This document shows positions 19,260 to 26,530 of a stretch of 32,474 nucleotides of DNA, one piece after another. The notes beneath the pieces were generated by a model. It ran no database searches and was not told the origin of the DNA. It saw only the letters and a program-made list of their open reading frames with translations. Numbering within the stretch: position 1 is the stretch's first letter; each line of letters opens with the position of its first letter. The position numbers and the translations under genes are program-made. Location of the stretch: assembly GCA_002708985.1 (NCBI GenBank), contig PAPS01000007.1, positions 1-32,474 on the forward strand. Reading direction: 5' to 3'. This stretch comes from Saprospirales bacterium. Its GTDB lineage: Bacteria; Bacteroidota; Bacteroidia; Chitinophagales; UBA8649.

Positions 19260-19814
19260 TTGCAACACAGACGACGTCAACGAGGTAGAAGAGTAGTTCG
19301 AGAAAATCCTCACCGTATTAATGATTTCATAAGCGTTTCAGAAGTTCGCCTTGTAGGTGATAATGTAGAAATGGGAGTGTATTCCACCGACAAAGCAAAA
19401 GACCTTGCTCGTGAGCTCGAGCTAGACCTTGTAGAAATTTCTCCTAATGCAGAACCACCGGTCTGCAAAATCATGGATTACCGTAAATTCCTTTTCGAGA
19501 AGAAAAAGAAAGAAAAAGAAATCAAATCCAAGACTCAAAAAACCGTCATTAAGGAGATCCGTTTCGGACCTAATACGGATGATCACGACTTTGAGTTTAA
19601 AGCAAAACACGGAGAAAAGTTCTTAAAAGAAGGATCAAAAGTTAGAGCCTTTGTTTTCTTCAGAGGAAGAAGTATCGTATTTAAAGATCGAGGCGAGCTT
19701 CTCCTACTCAAACTTGCACAACGTCTGGAAGAATTTGGAGCAGTTGAACAACTGCCAAAGCTCGAAGGAAAAAAGATGGCCATTGTCATCGCACCAAAGA
19801 AAAAAGGTAAATAG
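19260..19814 (+). CDS. infC: Translation initiation factor IF-3, TTG start
   Basis: Binds the 30S subunit, prevents early joining of 50S and checks the start codon-initiator tRNA pair. Of 184 residues, the N-terminal domain (about 15-83) has '[16 protein letters not shown]', '[20 protein letters not shown]' and '[12 protein letters not shown]'; a Lys-rich linker helix (84-98) leads to the C-terminal domain with '[18 protein letters not shown]'. The Arg-rich start '[10 protein letters not shown]' is an extension common in Bacteroidota. No ATG exists between the thrS stop and conserved sequence; the next Met codon is residue 38, inside the conserved domain, so TTG at 19260 is the best start. 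A non-ATG start is notable because IF-3 itself selects against weak start codons. Confidence 0.93.
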   Translation: MQHRRRQRGRRVVRENPHRINDFISVSEVRLVGDNVEMGVYSTDKAKDLARELELDLVEISPNAEPPVCKIMDYRKFLFEKKKKEKEIKSKTQKTVIKEIRFGPNTDDHDFEFKAKHGEKFLKEGSKVRAFVFFRGRSIVFKDRGELLLLKLAQRLEEFGAVEQLPKLEGKKMAIVIAPKKKGK

Positions 19815-19825
19815 GTTTTTTCAGC

Positions 19826-19855
19826 TTGTCGTTTACAAGTCTTTTCTTAAATTTG
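19826..19855 (+). promoter_or_regulatory. Internal promoter TTG-N19-TAAATTTG ahead of rpmI
   Basis: TTG at 19826-19828 and TAAATTTG at 19848-19855 are separated by 19 bases, an ideal match to the Bacteroidota promoter pattern. It lies in the 62-base infC-rpmI gap, and transcription should start near 19861, leaving about 16 untranslated bases before rpmI. A weak inverted repeat CTTGT/ACAAG followed by a T-rich stretch overlaps the -33 side (19825-19846) and could be an attenuator for read-through from infC. Confidence 0.6.
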
Positions 19856-19876
19856 CAGTCCCAAAAATGACAGGCT

Positions 19877-20074
19877 ATGCCTAAAATGAAGACAAAATCA
19901 AGCGCTAAAAAGCGCTTTAAGCTTACTGGAAGTGGTAAAATCAAGAGACGAAAAGCCTACTTGCGTCACCTTGCTAACGCCAAAACAAAAAAGCAGAAGA
20001 AAAATTTATCAAAGTCCGATATCATCTTCAAAGGAGATGAACCGCGTGTAAAGCGGATGCTAGGCTTGAAATAA
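19877..20074 (+). CDS. rpmI: 50S ribosomal protein L35
   Basis: The 65-residue product is very basic and has the L35 signature: 'MPKMKTKSSAKKRFKLTGSGKIKRRKA' at the start (positions 1-27), 'RHLANAKTKKQKKNL' in the middle and a C-terminal 'VKRMLGLK'. It is a component of the large ribosomal subunit. It sits between infC and rplT as in most bacteria, with its own likely promoter just upstream, allowing the ribosomal pair to be made at a higher level than IF-3. Confidence 0.96.
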   Translation: MPKMKTKSSAKKRFKLTGSGKIKRRKAYLRHLANAKTKKQKKNLSKSDIIFKGDEPRVKRMLGLK

Positions 20075-20113
20075 GTTAGAGAAACTTGCCCTAATAATTA
20101 ATAAAGAGAAACT

Positions 20114-20464
20114 ATGCCACGCGCTACAAACCACCCCGCCACTAAGGCTCGAAAGAAAAAGGTTTACAAACTAGCCAAAGGATACTTCGGTCGTCGTAAG
20201 AATGTTTGGACTGTTACTAAAAATGCAGTGGATAAAGGATTACAGTATGCATACACTCACCGAAGACTCAAGAAGAGAGAGTTCCGTGCACTTTGGATTC
20301 AAAGAATTAATGCAGGTGTTCGCGAGCACGGCATGACATACAGTACGTTTATCCACGCATTAGATCAGGCTAACATTAACCTTAACCGTAAGGTTTTAGC
20401 AGACTTAGCAATGAATGATCCAGCTTCTTTCAAAGAAATAGTTAACTTTTTAAAGAAAGACTAA
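20114..20464 (+). CDS. rplT: 50S ribosomal protein L20
   Basis: The 116-residue product has the full L20 pattern: '[19 protein letters not shown]' near the start (an extended basic tail that enters 23S rRNA during assembly), '[23 protein letters not shown]', '[12 protein letters not shown]' and 'NRKVLADLA' toward the end. It binds 23S rRNA early in 50S assembly; in some bacteria L20 also represses its own operon, but no such mRNA site is clear here. It follows rpmI by 39 bases and is the last gene before a strong terminator. Confidence 0.97.
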   Translation: MPRATNHPATKARKKKVYKLAKGYFGRRKNVWTVTKNAVDKGLQYAYTHRRLKKREFRALWIQRINAGVREHGMTYSTFIHALDQANINLNRKVLADLAMNDPASFKEIVNFLKKD

Positions 20465-20515
20465 GAAAAGGTTAAGAATTATCGATACCTTTATATTAGG
20501 TTGTTGGTTATGTTT

Positions 20516-20545
20516 AAGGGTGGACGCTAAGTCCGCCCTTTTTTT
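20516..20545 (+). terminator. Strong rho-independent terminator after rplT
   Basis: A stem AAGGGTGGAC/GTCCGCCCTT with one G-T pair (about 20516-20525 with 20531-20540) closes the 5-base loop GCTAA and runs straight into a T-tract of seven (20539-20545). It ends the thrS-infC-rpmI-rplT transcript and separates it from rpsF-rpsR-rplI. Confidence 0.9.
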
Positions 20546-20586
20546 GTGCCTTTCCCCTTCCTCTCGTCTGAAAACAAGGCTATCAT

Positions 20587-20703
20587 TCATTCCATAAGAA
20601 CAATCGATTTATTACTCGAACTTTTGTACGCATCATAACGAGATTCCAATTCTGCCAAATATTCTTTGAAAAAAAGCGGATCACTAAGTAGAACTTGACT
20701 ATA
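20587..20703 (-). other. Antisense coding-like remnant, no start codon found
   Basis: The rplT-rpsF gap (20465-20733) holds the terminator and the rpsF -7 box. Between them the minus strand has an open frame ending in TGA at 20587-20589 that reads like protein: 'YSQVLLSDPLFFKEYLAELE' followed by 'SRYDAYKSSSNKSIVLME'. No ATG starts it, and the frame enters the antisense of rpsF. It could be the last 40 codons of a lost gene, or chance. I assign no function. Confidence 0.2.
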
Positions 20704-20707
20704 TTTG
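20700..20707 (+). promoter_or_regulatory. -7 box TATATTTG ahead of rpsF
   Basis: TATATTTG matches the TANNTTTG consensus fully, 26 bases before the rpsF ATG, predicting a start near 20713. No TTG lies at the expected 17-23 base distance upstream, so the -33 side is weak. Position after a terminator and ahead of a ribosomal-protein operon supports it. Confidence 0.45.
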
Positions 20708-20733
20708 CATTCCGTTTGAAAAAGCGGTAAACA

Positions 20734-21096
20734 ATGAAAAACTACGAGACTACATTTATCATTACTCCCGTGCTCTCTGAAAAGGAGGTCCAGGAGACTG
20801 TCAACACTTACAAGAAATTCATCGAATCAAATGGTGGAAAAATCATTAGCGAAGAAGCCTGGGGCTTAAAGCAATTGGCATATGCCATTGAGAAAAAAAC
20901 CACAGGCGTCTACCACCACTTTGAATTCCAGTCGAACGGGGATCTCATCGATACATTAGAATTAGCATTTCGAAGAGATGAGAATATCCTACGTTTTTTA
21001 ACCATTGCGCTTGACCGTTATGGCGTGGAGTACAATGAAAAGAAAAGAAATAAGCAGTCTACTCCAGAGGTAGTTTCTGAAGAACAAGAGAATTAG
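20734..21096 (+). CDS. rpsF: 30S ribosomal protein S6
   Basis: The 120-residue product begins '[19 protein letters not shown]' and has the S6 core features '[19 protein letters not shown]', '[20 protein letters not shown]' and '[14 protein letters not shown]'. S6 pairs with S18 on the platform of the 30S subunit. The C-terminal tail is charged and ends 'EEQEN'. It is first of rpsF-rpsR-rplI; the gap to rpsR is 4 bases. Confidence 0.96.
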   Translation: MKNYETTFIITPVLSEKEVQETVNTYKKFIESNGGKIISEEAWGLKQLAYAIEKKTTGVYHHFEFQSNGDLIDTLELAFRRDENILRFLTIALDRYGVEYNEKKRNKQSTPEVVSEEQEN

Positions 21097-21100
21097 AATT

Positions 21101-21367
21101 ATGGCAACGAATAAAAATGTCCGTTTTCTCCGCACCGTAAACATCGGTAAAGCTGAAAAGAAATATTGTCGTTTTAAAAAGTACAATATCAGGTTTGTGG
21201 ATTACAAAAATCCTGATTTTCTTATGAGCTTCATTAACGAACAAGGTAAGTTACTTCCCCGACGTATAACGGGTAACAGCCTAAAATATCAGCGCAAAGT
21301 TGCCCAAGCCGTTAAAAGAGCACGACACCTAGCGCTCCTTCCATATCAAACAGACCTTTTGAAATAA
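21101..21367 (+). CDS. rpsR: 30S ribosomal protein S18
   Basis: An 88-residue basic protein with the S18 hallmark '[19 protein letters not shown]' and '[20 protein letters not shown]' followed by '[12 protein letters not shown]'. It binds 16S rRNA together with S6. Unlike many S18 proteins it has one Cys only in the N-terminal block, so no zinc site is expected. It is placed between rpsF and rplI with 6 bases or fewer on each side. Confidence 0.96.
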   Translation: MATNKNVRFLRTVNIGKAEKKYCRFKKYNIRFVDYKNPDFLMSFINEQGKLLPRRITGNSLKYQRKVAQAVKRARHLALLPYQTDLLK

Positions 21368-21373
21368 TTGACC

Positions 21374-21823
21374 ATGGAGATTATCTTAAAAAAAGATGTT
21401 AAAGGATTAGGTATAGCAGAAGACCTGGTATCTGTAAAACCCGGATTTGCAAGAAACTTCCTTATCCCTCAAGGAATCGCTGAAGCTGCAACAACTGAAG
21501 CAAAAGCTGCATGGGAATCACGCAGAGAAGAAAGAGAAGCTAAGCGTGCGGCACTTATTGAAGAATTCAAAAAGTCAGCTGCTGTTCTTGATTCTGCTAA
21601 GCTATCTATTGGCGCTAAAGTCGGAACTACAGACAAGATATTCGGTAGTATTTCAACCCATCAATTAGCCCAAACGATCCAAGATCAGTTTAGCATTACA
21701 GTGGACAGACGAGATATTATCCTTCCTGCAGGTGAAATCAAGACCTTAGGAACTTACAAAGCAATCATTCGTTTGTTCGAAGATATTCAAGCCGAAATGG
21801 AGCTTGAAGTAGTTGCCGAGTAG
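21374..21823 (+). CDS. rplI: 50S ribosomal protein L9
   Basis: The 149-residue product starts 'MEIILKKDVKGLG' with the L9 N-domain signature 'VKPGFARNFLIPQGIAEAAT', a long connecting helix rich in Ala, Glu and Arg (about 47-72), and the C-domain ('SIGAKVGTTDKIFGSISTHQ', 'LPAGEIKTLGTYKAIIRL'). L9 binds 23S rRNA near the L1 stalk and affects frame maintenance. An in-frame TTG at 21368 would add two residues; the ATG at 21374 fits the family. Closes the S6-S18-L9 set. Confidence 0.95.
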   Translation: MEIILKKDVKGLGIAEDLVSVKPGFARNFLIPQGIAEAATTEAKAAWESRREEREAKRAALIEEFKKSAAVLDSAKLSIGAKVGTTDKIFGSISTHQLAQTIQDQFSITVDRRDIILPAGEIKTLGTYKAIIRLFEDIQAEMELEVVAE

Positions 21824-21870
21824 CTAGCGAAACGAGACACCCTCCCCTACTCCTCCAATCTTTTTATAGT

Positions 21871-23082
21871 CTACTCCGTCCGAAGAGCCACAATAGGATC
21901 GAGCCTAGCTGCTCTAATGCCGGGTAAAATGCCTGCACTTATTCCTGTAAAAAAGGTGACTACAAAGGATACTCCTATCCACTGAATAGGTACAATAAAT
22001 GGTCCATCCAGATAATCAGCGACGAAATAACCCGTAGTTAGACCTATTACAACACCTAGAAAAGTACCCAATAGGCATAGGGTTACAGATTCATACAAAA
22101 ACTGCCACGCAATAGAAGATCTTCGAGCACCTAAAGACTTTTTTAGGCCAATTTCTCGTTGACGTTCCCCAACAGCAACAAGCAACATATTCATAAGCGC
22201 TATGGCTGATGCGAGAATGGTTAATAGCCCGATGACTAGTGCAGCACCCGATAGACTAAGAACCAGCGTGTTAAGCTCCGAATAGAGCTTTTCGCTGCGA
22301 ATCACTCGGAAGTCATTCGGCATGGCCGCCTCAATGCCTCGTATTTGACGAAATACACCGATGATCTCTTCTTCTATCCGAGTTGGGCTAATCTTATCAG
22401 GAACATTAACTACTATATCATAACTTCTATCCCCCGAGTATTGTTGGTCTAAATAGGATGCTGGTAATACCACAAATCGATCATCAGAGTTTTGGCTATT
22501 ACCTCGCGGAGCACATATACCTATGGCATTGACCGATAAGTTATCAATTACAATATTCCCCTTAGTAAGCTCATCCTTTCCGATACCTAATTCATCAGCT
22601 GTTTCACTGCCGAGAATAACAGAGGGGATGCCATTCATGCACTCCGCCTCTGAAAAGTTTCGGCCACAGGCCAACGAATAACCGTTATTGGCGATGTAGT
22701 GGACGTTACCCCCAATTAAACTGATGTTTGGGTTTGTTGAACGAGATGAGAATGTTACCTGTGCATGGGGAGTAAACAGTCGGTGATAAGAAGTAATAAA
22801 ACCTAATTCCAAAAAATGCTGAGTACATCTGCGTGCTTGATCTAGAGTGATGGGTGGGGCATCACTTTTGCCCGCTTTTTGTATAATATTATCATCGACT
22901 TTTATAGAATTCGCACCAAGATCAACAAACTGGCTCATAAGGTTGGATTCTATGCTAACAATAGCAGACTGCATTGCAATAAGGCCCGCAACTCCAATGG
23001 AGATTATAAGAATTGTAAGGATCGTTCTGAAACCAGAGTTTCGAATAACAACAAGGGCACTCAAAAGATTATGACCGCGCAT
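21871..23082 (-). CDS. MacB/FtsX-type ABC transporter permease
   Basis: A 403-residue permease. It has an N-terminal membrane helix (about 19-41, 'RTILTILIISIGVAGLIAMQ'), a large periplasmic domain (about 45-265) of the MacB core type, and a C-terminal FtsX domain with three helices ('GLLTILASAIALMNMLLVAV', 'GTFLGVVIGLTTGYFV', 'VVTFFTGISAGILPG'). The cytoplasmic coupling part 'GERQREIGLKKSLGARRSSI' and the closing 'PGIRAARLDPIVALRTE' are typical. Such proteins work with a separate ATPase in lipoprotein, peptide or drug export, by mechanotransmission rather than a channel. No ATPase gene is adjacent, so its partner lies elsewhere. It is divergent from acnB. Confidence 0.88.
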   Translation of the reverse strand: MRGHNLLSALVVIRNSGFRTILTILIISIGVAGLIAMQSAIVSIESNLMSQFVDLGANSIKVDDNIIQKAGKSDAPPITLDQARRCTQHFLELGFITSYHRLFTPHAQVTFSSRSTNPNISLIGGNVHYIANNGYSLACGRNFSEAECMNGIPSVILGSETADELGIGKDELTKGNIVIDNLSVNAIGICAPRGNSQNSDDRFVVLPASYLDQQYSGDRSYDIVVNVPDKISPTRIEEEIIGVFRQIRGIEAAMPNDFRVIRSEKLYSELNTLVLSLSGAALVIGLLTILASAIALMNMLLVAVGERQREIGLKKSLGARRSSIAWQFLYESVTLCLLGTFLGVVIGLTTGYFVADYLDGPFIVPIQWIGVSFVVTFFTGISAGILPGIRAARLDPIVALRTE

Positions 23083-23166
23083 AGGTCACAAAGTACGTTT
23101 TAACTGTAAAATAAAAAGTATGCATCCAATGACAATACCTAATAACATAGAGCACAATATTTTACG

Positions 23167-23174
23167 TAAATTTG
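23167..23174 (+). promoter_or_regulatory. -7 box TAAATTTG ahead of acnB
   Basis: TAAATTTG is a full match to TANNTTTG, with transcription expected to begin near 23180, about 23 bases before the GTG start of acnB. No TTG is seen at the usual upstream distance. It lies in the 120-base gap to the divergent permease gene. Confidence 0.4.
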
Positions 23175-23202
23175 AACATGAACCAAATCACTTATTACTC
23201 CA

Positions 23203-26007
23203 GTGGCGTCATACATTGAGTACATTAAAGAAATCAAAAAAAGAGAGGGTTTAGAGTTAAGTCCTAAGCCAATAGATGATGGTTCTCTCGTCAATGAAAT
23301 TATTTCGCAGATATTAGATTTAGATAACGAGCATAGAGATAAATCTCTTAAATTTTTAATCTACAATGTCCTGCCTGGCACGACAAGTGCAGCTTACGTA
23401 AAGGCAAAATTTTTAAAAAAAATTATTCTTGGCGATTTAGTAGTTCCAGAAATAGACGCCACCTATGCTTTTGAACAGCTCTCGCATATGAAAGGAGGCC
23501 CATCCGTAGAGGTCTTAATAGATTTAATGCTGGGAAAAAGTTCACGTATAGCAAACCAAGCAGTCGAGGTTTTAAAAACCCAAGTTTTTCTGTATGAAAG
23601 CGATATGGACCGATTAGAAGAAGCGTATAATCGGGGTTCAGAAATCGCTAAAAATTTAATAGAGAGCTACGCCAACGCTGAGTTTTTTACTAAACTTCCT
23701 GATATAGAGGAAAAAATTGAAGTTGTCACTTTTGTGGCGGGTATCGGAGACATATCCACTGATTTATTATCTCCTGGAAGTGACGCACACTCTAGATCAG
23801 ATAGGGAATTACACGGCCAAAGCATGTTCGAACATAATAAAGAGCAACAAAAGGAGCTTTTGGAACTGCAAAAGGAACATCCTCAAAAAAGGATTATGCT
23901 AATAGCAGAAAAAGGAACCATGGGTGTTGGATCTTCTAGAATGTCAGGAGTTAATAATGTAGCACTGTGGATAGGAAAACCTGCTAGTCAATTTGTACCA
24001 TTTATAAATATTGCCCCAATTGTTGCTGGCACAAATGGTATATCCCCTATTTTTCTTACGACGGTAGGAGTTACAGGAGGTATAGGGCTCGACCTGAAGA
24101 ATTGGAAAAAACAAAAAGATGACAATGGAAAAACAATTCTAGATGACGATGGTGAACCTTTATTGAAACAAGAATTTTCAGTGGATACCGGGACACTATT
24201 TACGATTAATACCAAAGAAAAGAAGCTTTACCAAGGAGATAGAGTTATAAAAGATATATCAAATGCATTTACTCCTCAAAAGATGGAGTTCATGAGAGCT
24301 GGTGGTTCGTATGCTGTAGTATTTGGAAAAAAACTACAAGCCTTTGGGGCTAGAGTAATGGGTATTCCTCTTCCAAAGGTCTATGCACCCTCTAAAGAAG
24401 TTTCAATAAAAGGACAAGGGTTTACAGCTGTCGAAAAAATATTTAATAAAAATGCTGTTGGAACTTCAGGCAACCCCCTGCATGCGGGCTCCTACGTTAG
24501 AGTACAGGTAAATATCGTTGGTTCCCAAGATACCACAGGATTAATGACATCTCAGGAATTAGAGATGATGGCAGCTACCATTATATCTCCGGTGCTTGAT
24601 GGAGGCTATCAATCCGGATGTCACACTGCCTCTGTATGGGATATCAAATCACAGGAAAACATTCCAAAACTCATGAATTTTATGAACGATTTTGGACTTA
24701 TTACCGGCCGAGATCCAAAAGGAATATACCACGCCATGACTGATGTCATACACAAAGTACTCAACGATATTACTGTAGACGATTGGGACATAATCATAGG
24801 GGGAGATAGCCACACCCGTATGTCTAAGGGCGTAGCATTCGGAGCAGATTCCGGTACAGTGGCACTTGCATTGGCAACAGGAGAAGCTTCTATGCCAATA
24901 CCTGAATCAGTAAAAGTATCCTTTAAAGGCAAGATGAAACATCACATGGATTTCAGAGATGTGGTGCATGCTACTCAAGCTCAGATGCTTAAAAAATTTG
25001 ATGGAGAAAATATTTTCCAAGGACGAGTAATTGAGGTTCATATTGGCACCCTATTAGCGGACCAAGCATTTACATTTACAGATTGGACTGCCGAAATGAA
25101 AGCAAAAGCTTCCATATGTATTTCCCAATCCGATACTCTTGTTCAGTCCTTAACAATTGCCAAAGAACGGATTGAGACGATGATTTCAAAGGGAATGGAT
25201 AACAAAAGAAGTGTACTGCAAAGTCTAGTTGATAAAGCAAATAATAGAATCCAAGAAATAGAATCAGGAATCAAAGGACCTTTAACACCAGATGAAAACG
25301 CTAAATACCATGCAGAATTTGTAGTCGATCTTGACGAGATTGTTGAGCCTATGATTGCTGACCCTGATGTAAACAATGAAGACGTATCAAAACGCTATAC
25401 CCACGATACAATCAGAGAATTATCATTCTATAAAGGAAAAAAGCATGTAGATCTGGGTTTTGTTGGGTCTTGTATGGTCCATAAGGGAGATATAAAAATC
25501 GTATCGAAGATGCTCAGGAATCTTGAAAAATTAAGCGGTAAGGTGGAATTCAAAGCACCATTAGTCCTTACAGCCCCTACTTACAACATTATCGAGGAAC
25601 TAAAAATCGAAGGAGATTGGGAAATTCTTCAAAAATATTCTGGTTTTGAGTTTGACGATACAAGCCCTAAGAATTCCGCTAGAACCGAATACGAAAACAT
25701 ATTATATCTCGAACGACCGGGGTGTAATCTATGTATGGGCAATCAGGAAAAGGCAGAAAAGGGAGATACTGTAATGGCTACTTCTACTCGGCTATTCCAG
25801 GGAAGGGTAGTTAAAGATTCTGATAGAAAAAAAGGTGAATCGCTGTTGGCCTCCACACCAGTGGTTGTTCTTTCAGCAATCCTTGGTAGGATACCTAGTC
25901 TCGATGAATACCTCGAGGCTGTCGATGGAATAGAATTAACTCAATTTGCTCCACCTCTAAAAAAAATGACTACCAAACCAGGTAATGGCCACTTATTGAC
26001 TTACTAG
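23203..26007 (+). CDS. acnB: Aconitate hydratase B (possible 2-methylisocitrate dehydratase)
   Basis: Converts citrate to isocitrate through cis-aconitate in the TCA cycle; AcnB enzymes often also act on 2-methylcitrate-cycle substrates. The 934 residues follow the AcnB order: N-terminal HEAT-like domain (about 1-160, 'IYNVLPGTTSAAYVKAKFL'), swivel domain (about 165-390, 'GVGSSRMSGVNNVALW'), then the catalytic domains. The three [4Fe-4S] ligands are present: Cys757 in 'FVGSCMVHKG', Cys841 and Cys844 in 'GCNLCMGNQ'. 'DTTGLMTSQEL' and 'GGDSHTRMSKGVAFGADSG' are active-site segments. The start is GTG at 23203; no in-frame ATG exists upstream. By my count 19 of 29 arginines use AGA/AGG, unlike thrS (9 of 36), hinting at a different origin. 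Confidence 0.95.
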   Translation: MASYIEYIKEIKKREGLELSPKPIDDGSLVNEIISQILDLDNEHRDKSLKFLIYNVLPGTTSAAYVKAKFLKKIILGDLVVPEIDATYAFEQLSHMKGGPSVEVLIDLMLGKSSRIANQAVEVLKTQVFLYESDMDRLEEAYNRGSEIAKNLIESYANAEFFTKLPDIEEKIEVVTFVAGIGDISTDLLSPGSDAHSRSDRELHGQSMFEHNKEQQKELLELQKEHPQKRIMLIAEKGTMGVGSSRMSGVNNVALWIGKPASQFVPFINIAPIVAGTNGISPIFLTTVGVTGGIGLDLKNWKKQKDDNGKTILDDDGEPLLKQEFSVDTGTLFTINTKEKKLYQGDRVIKDISNAFTPQKMEFMRAGGSYAVVFGKKLQAFGARVMGIPLPKVYAPSKEVSIKGQGFTAVEKIFNKNAVGTSGNPLHAGSYVRVQVNIVGSQDTTGLMTSQELEMMAATIISPVLDGGYQSGCHTASVWDIKSQENIPKLMNFMNDFGLITGRDPKGIYHAMTDVIHKVLNDITVDDWDIIIGGDSHTRMSKGVAFGADSGTVALALATGEASMPIPESVKVSFKGKMKHHMDFRDVVHATQAQMLKKFDGENIFQGRVIEVHIGTLLADQAFTFTDWTAEMKAKASICISQSDTLVQSLTIAKERIETMISKGMDNKRSVLQSLVDKANNRIQEIESGIKGPLTPDENAKYHAEFVVDLDEIVEPMIADPDVNNEDVSKRYTHDTIRELSFYKGKKHVDLGFVGSCMVHKGDIKIVSKMLRNLEKLSGKVEFKAPLVLTAPTYNIIEELKIEGDWEILQKYSGFEFDDTSPKNSARTEYENILYLERPGCNLCMGNQEKAEKGDTVMATSTRLFQGRVVKDSDRKKGESLLASTPVVVLSAILGRIPSLDEYLEAVDGIELTQFAPPLKKMTTKPGNGHLLTY

Positions 26008-26066
26008 ACTAATCCTAATTACGCTCAATAATGGCTATATATTATAGCGATTTATAAGTGGAATAA

Positions 26067-26525
26067 GAGGTTAATACTATGAAAAATCAATTAAGCGAGC
26101 GTCACGGGAAAGTTAACAATACGACAAAGGTATGCCATATGAAAGGCGGTGGTTCAGTGGTGTTTAGAGATATTAACTATGGAGAAAGTTCGTCATGTGA
26201 ATATTCCGCCATGGAAACCCTTCAAATTGATGTTCATGCGATAGTCGCCAAGTCGTTTGATAGGACACATGAAACCAATCTAAAGAAGAAAGGTATGTTG
26301 GCGCTGACCTTCGTCAATCCAGCAGATTTTGACTTGATTCAAGAAGACGATCGCGTAAGCATCCTAGGCCTTGCTGATTTCACCCCTGGACAACCGCTCA
26401 TGCTAGAAGCATTGCACAGTGATAAAGGCAAAGATGTATTCCCTTTACATCACACCTACAGCAAGGCACAAATTAAGTGGTTTAAGGCAGGGAGCACACT
26501 GAACGAAATTAGAGCTAACCAATAA
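26067..26525 (+). pseudogene. Decayed 3' remnant of an AcnA/mitochondrial-type aconitase
   Basis: The frame (ATG at 26079, 148 codons) matches the last domain of AcnA-type aconitase, which should be about 750 residues. The similarity begins before the ATG ('EVNT' then 'MKNQLSERHGKV', where intact enzymes have a 'VKNQLTGEYG'-like stretch) until an in-frame stop at 26064-26066. 'KSFDRTHETNLKKKGMLALTF', 'DFTPGQPLMLE' and 'HTYSKAQIKWFKAGSTLNEI' are near canonical. The active-site motif NYGEGSSREHAA reads 'NYGESSSCEYSA', losing the Arg known to bind substrate. Several changes look like single C-to-T or G-to-A steps (CGT to TGT, CAT to TAT, GGT to AGT). The two N-terminal domains and the cluster cysteines are absent. 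It could still be translated: 'AAGAGG' lies 8 bases before the ATG and no stop interrupts it. Confidence 0.85.
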
Positions 26526-26530
26526 AGCCC

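Noticed and set aside
21368-21373. TTG start for rplI
   Set aside because: The ATG six bases later gives the conserved L9 N-terminus exactly.
23178-23219. 13-codon ATG mini-ORF overlapping the GTG start of acnB, as a possible leader peptide
   Set aside because: The predicted transcription start (near 23180) would exclude its ATG, and the peptide shows no regulatory feature.
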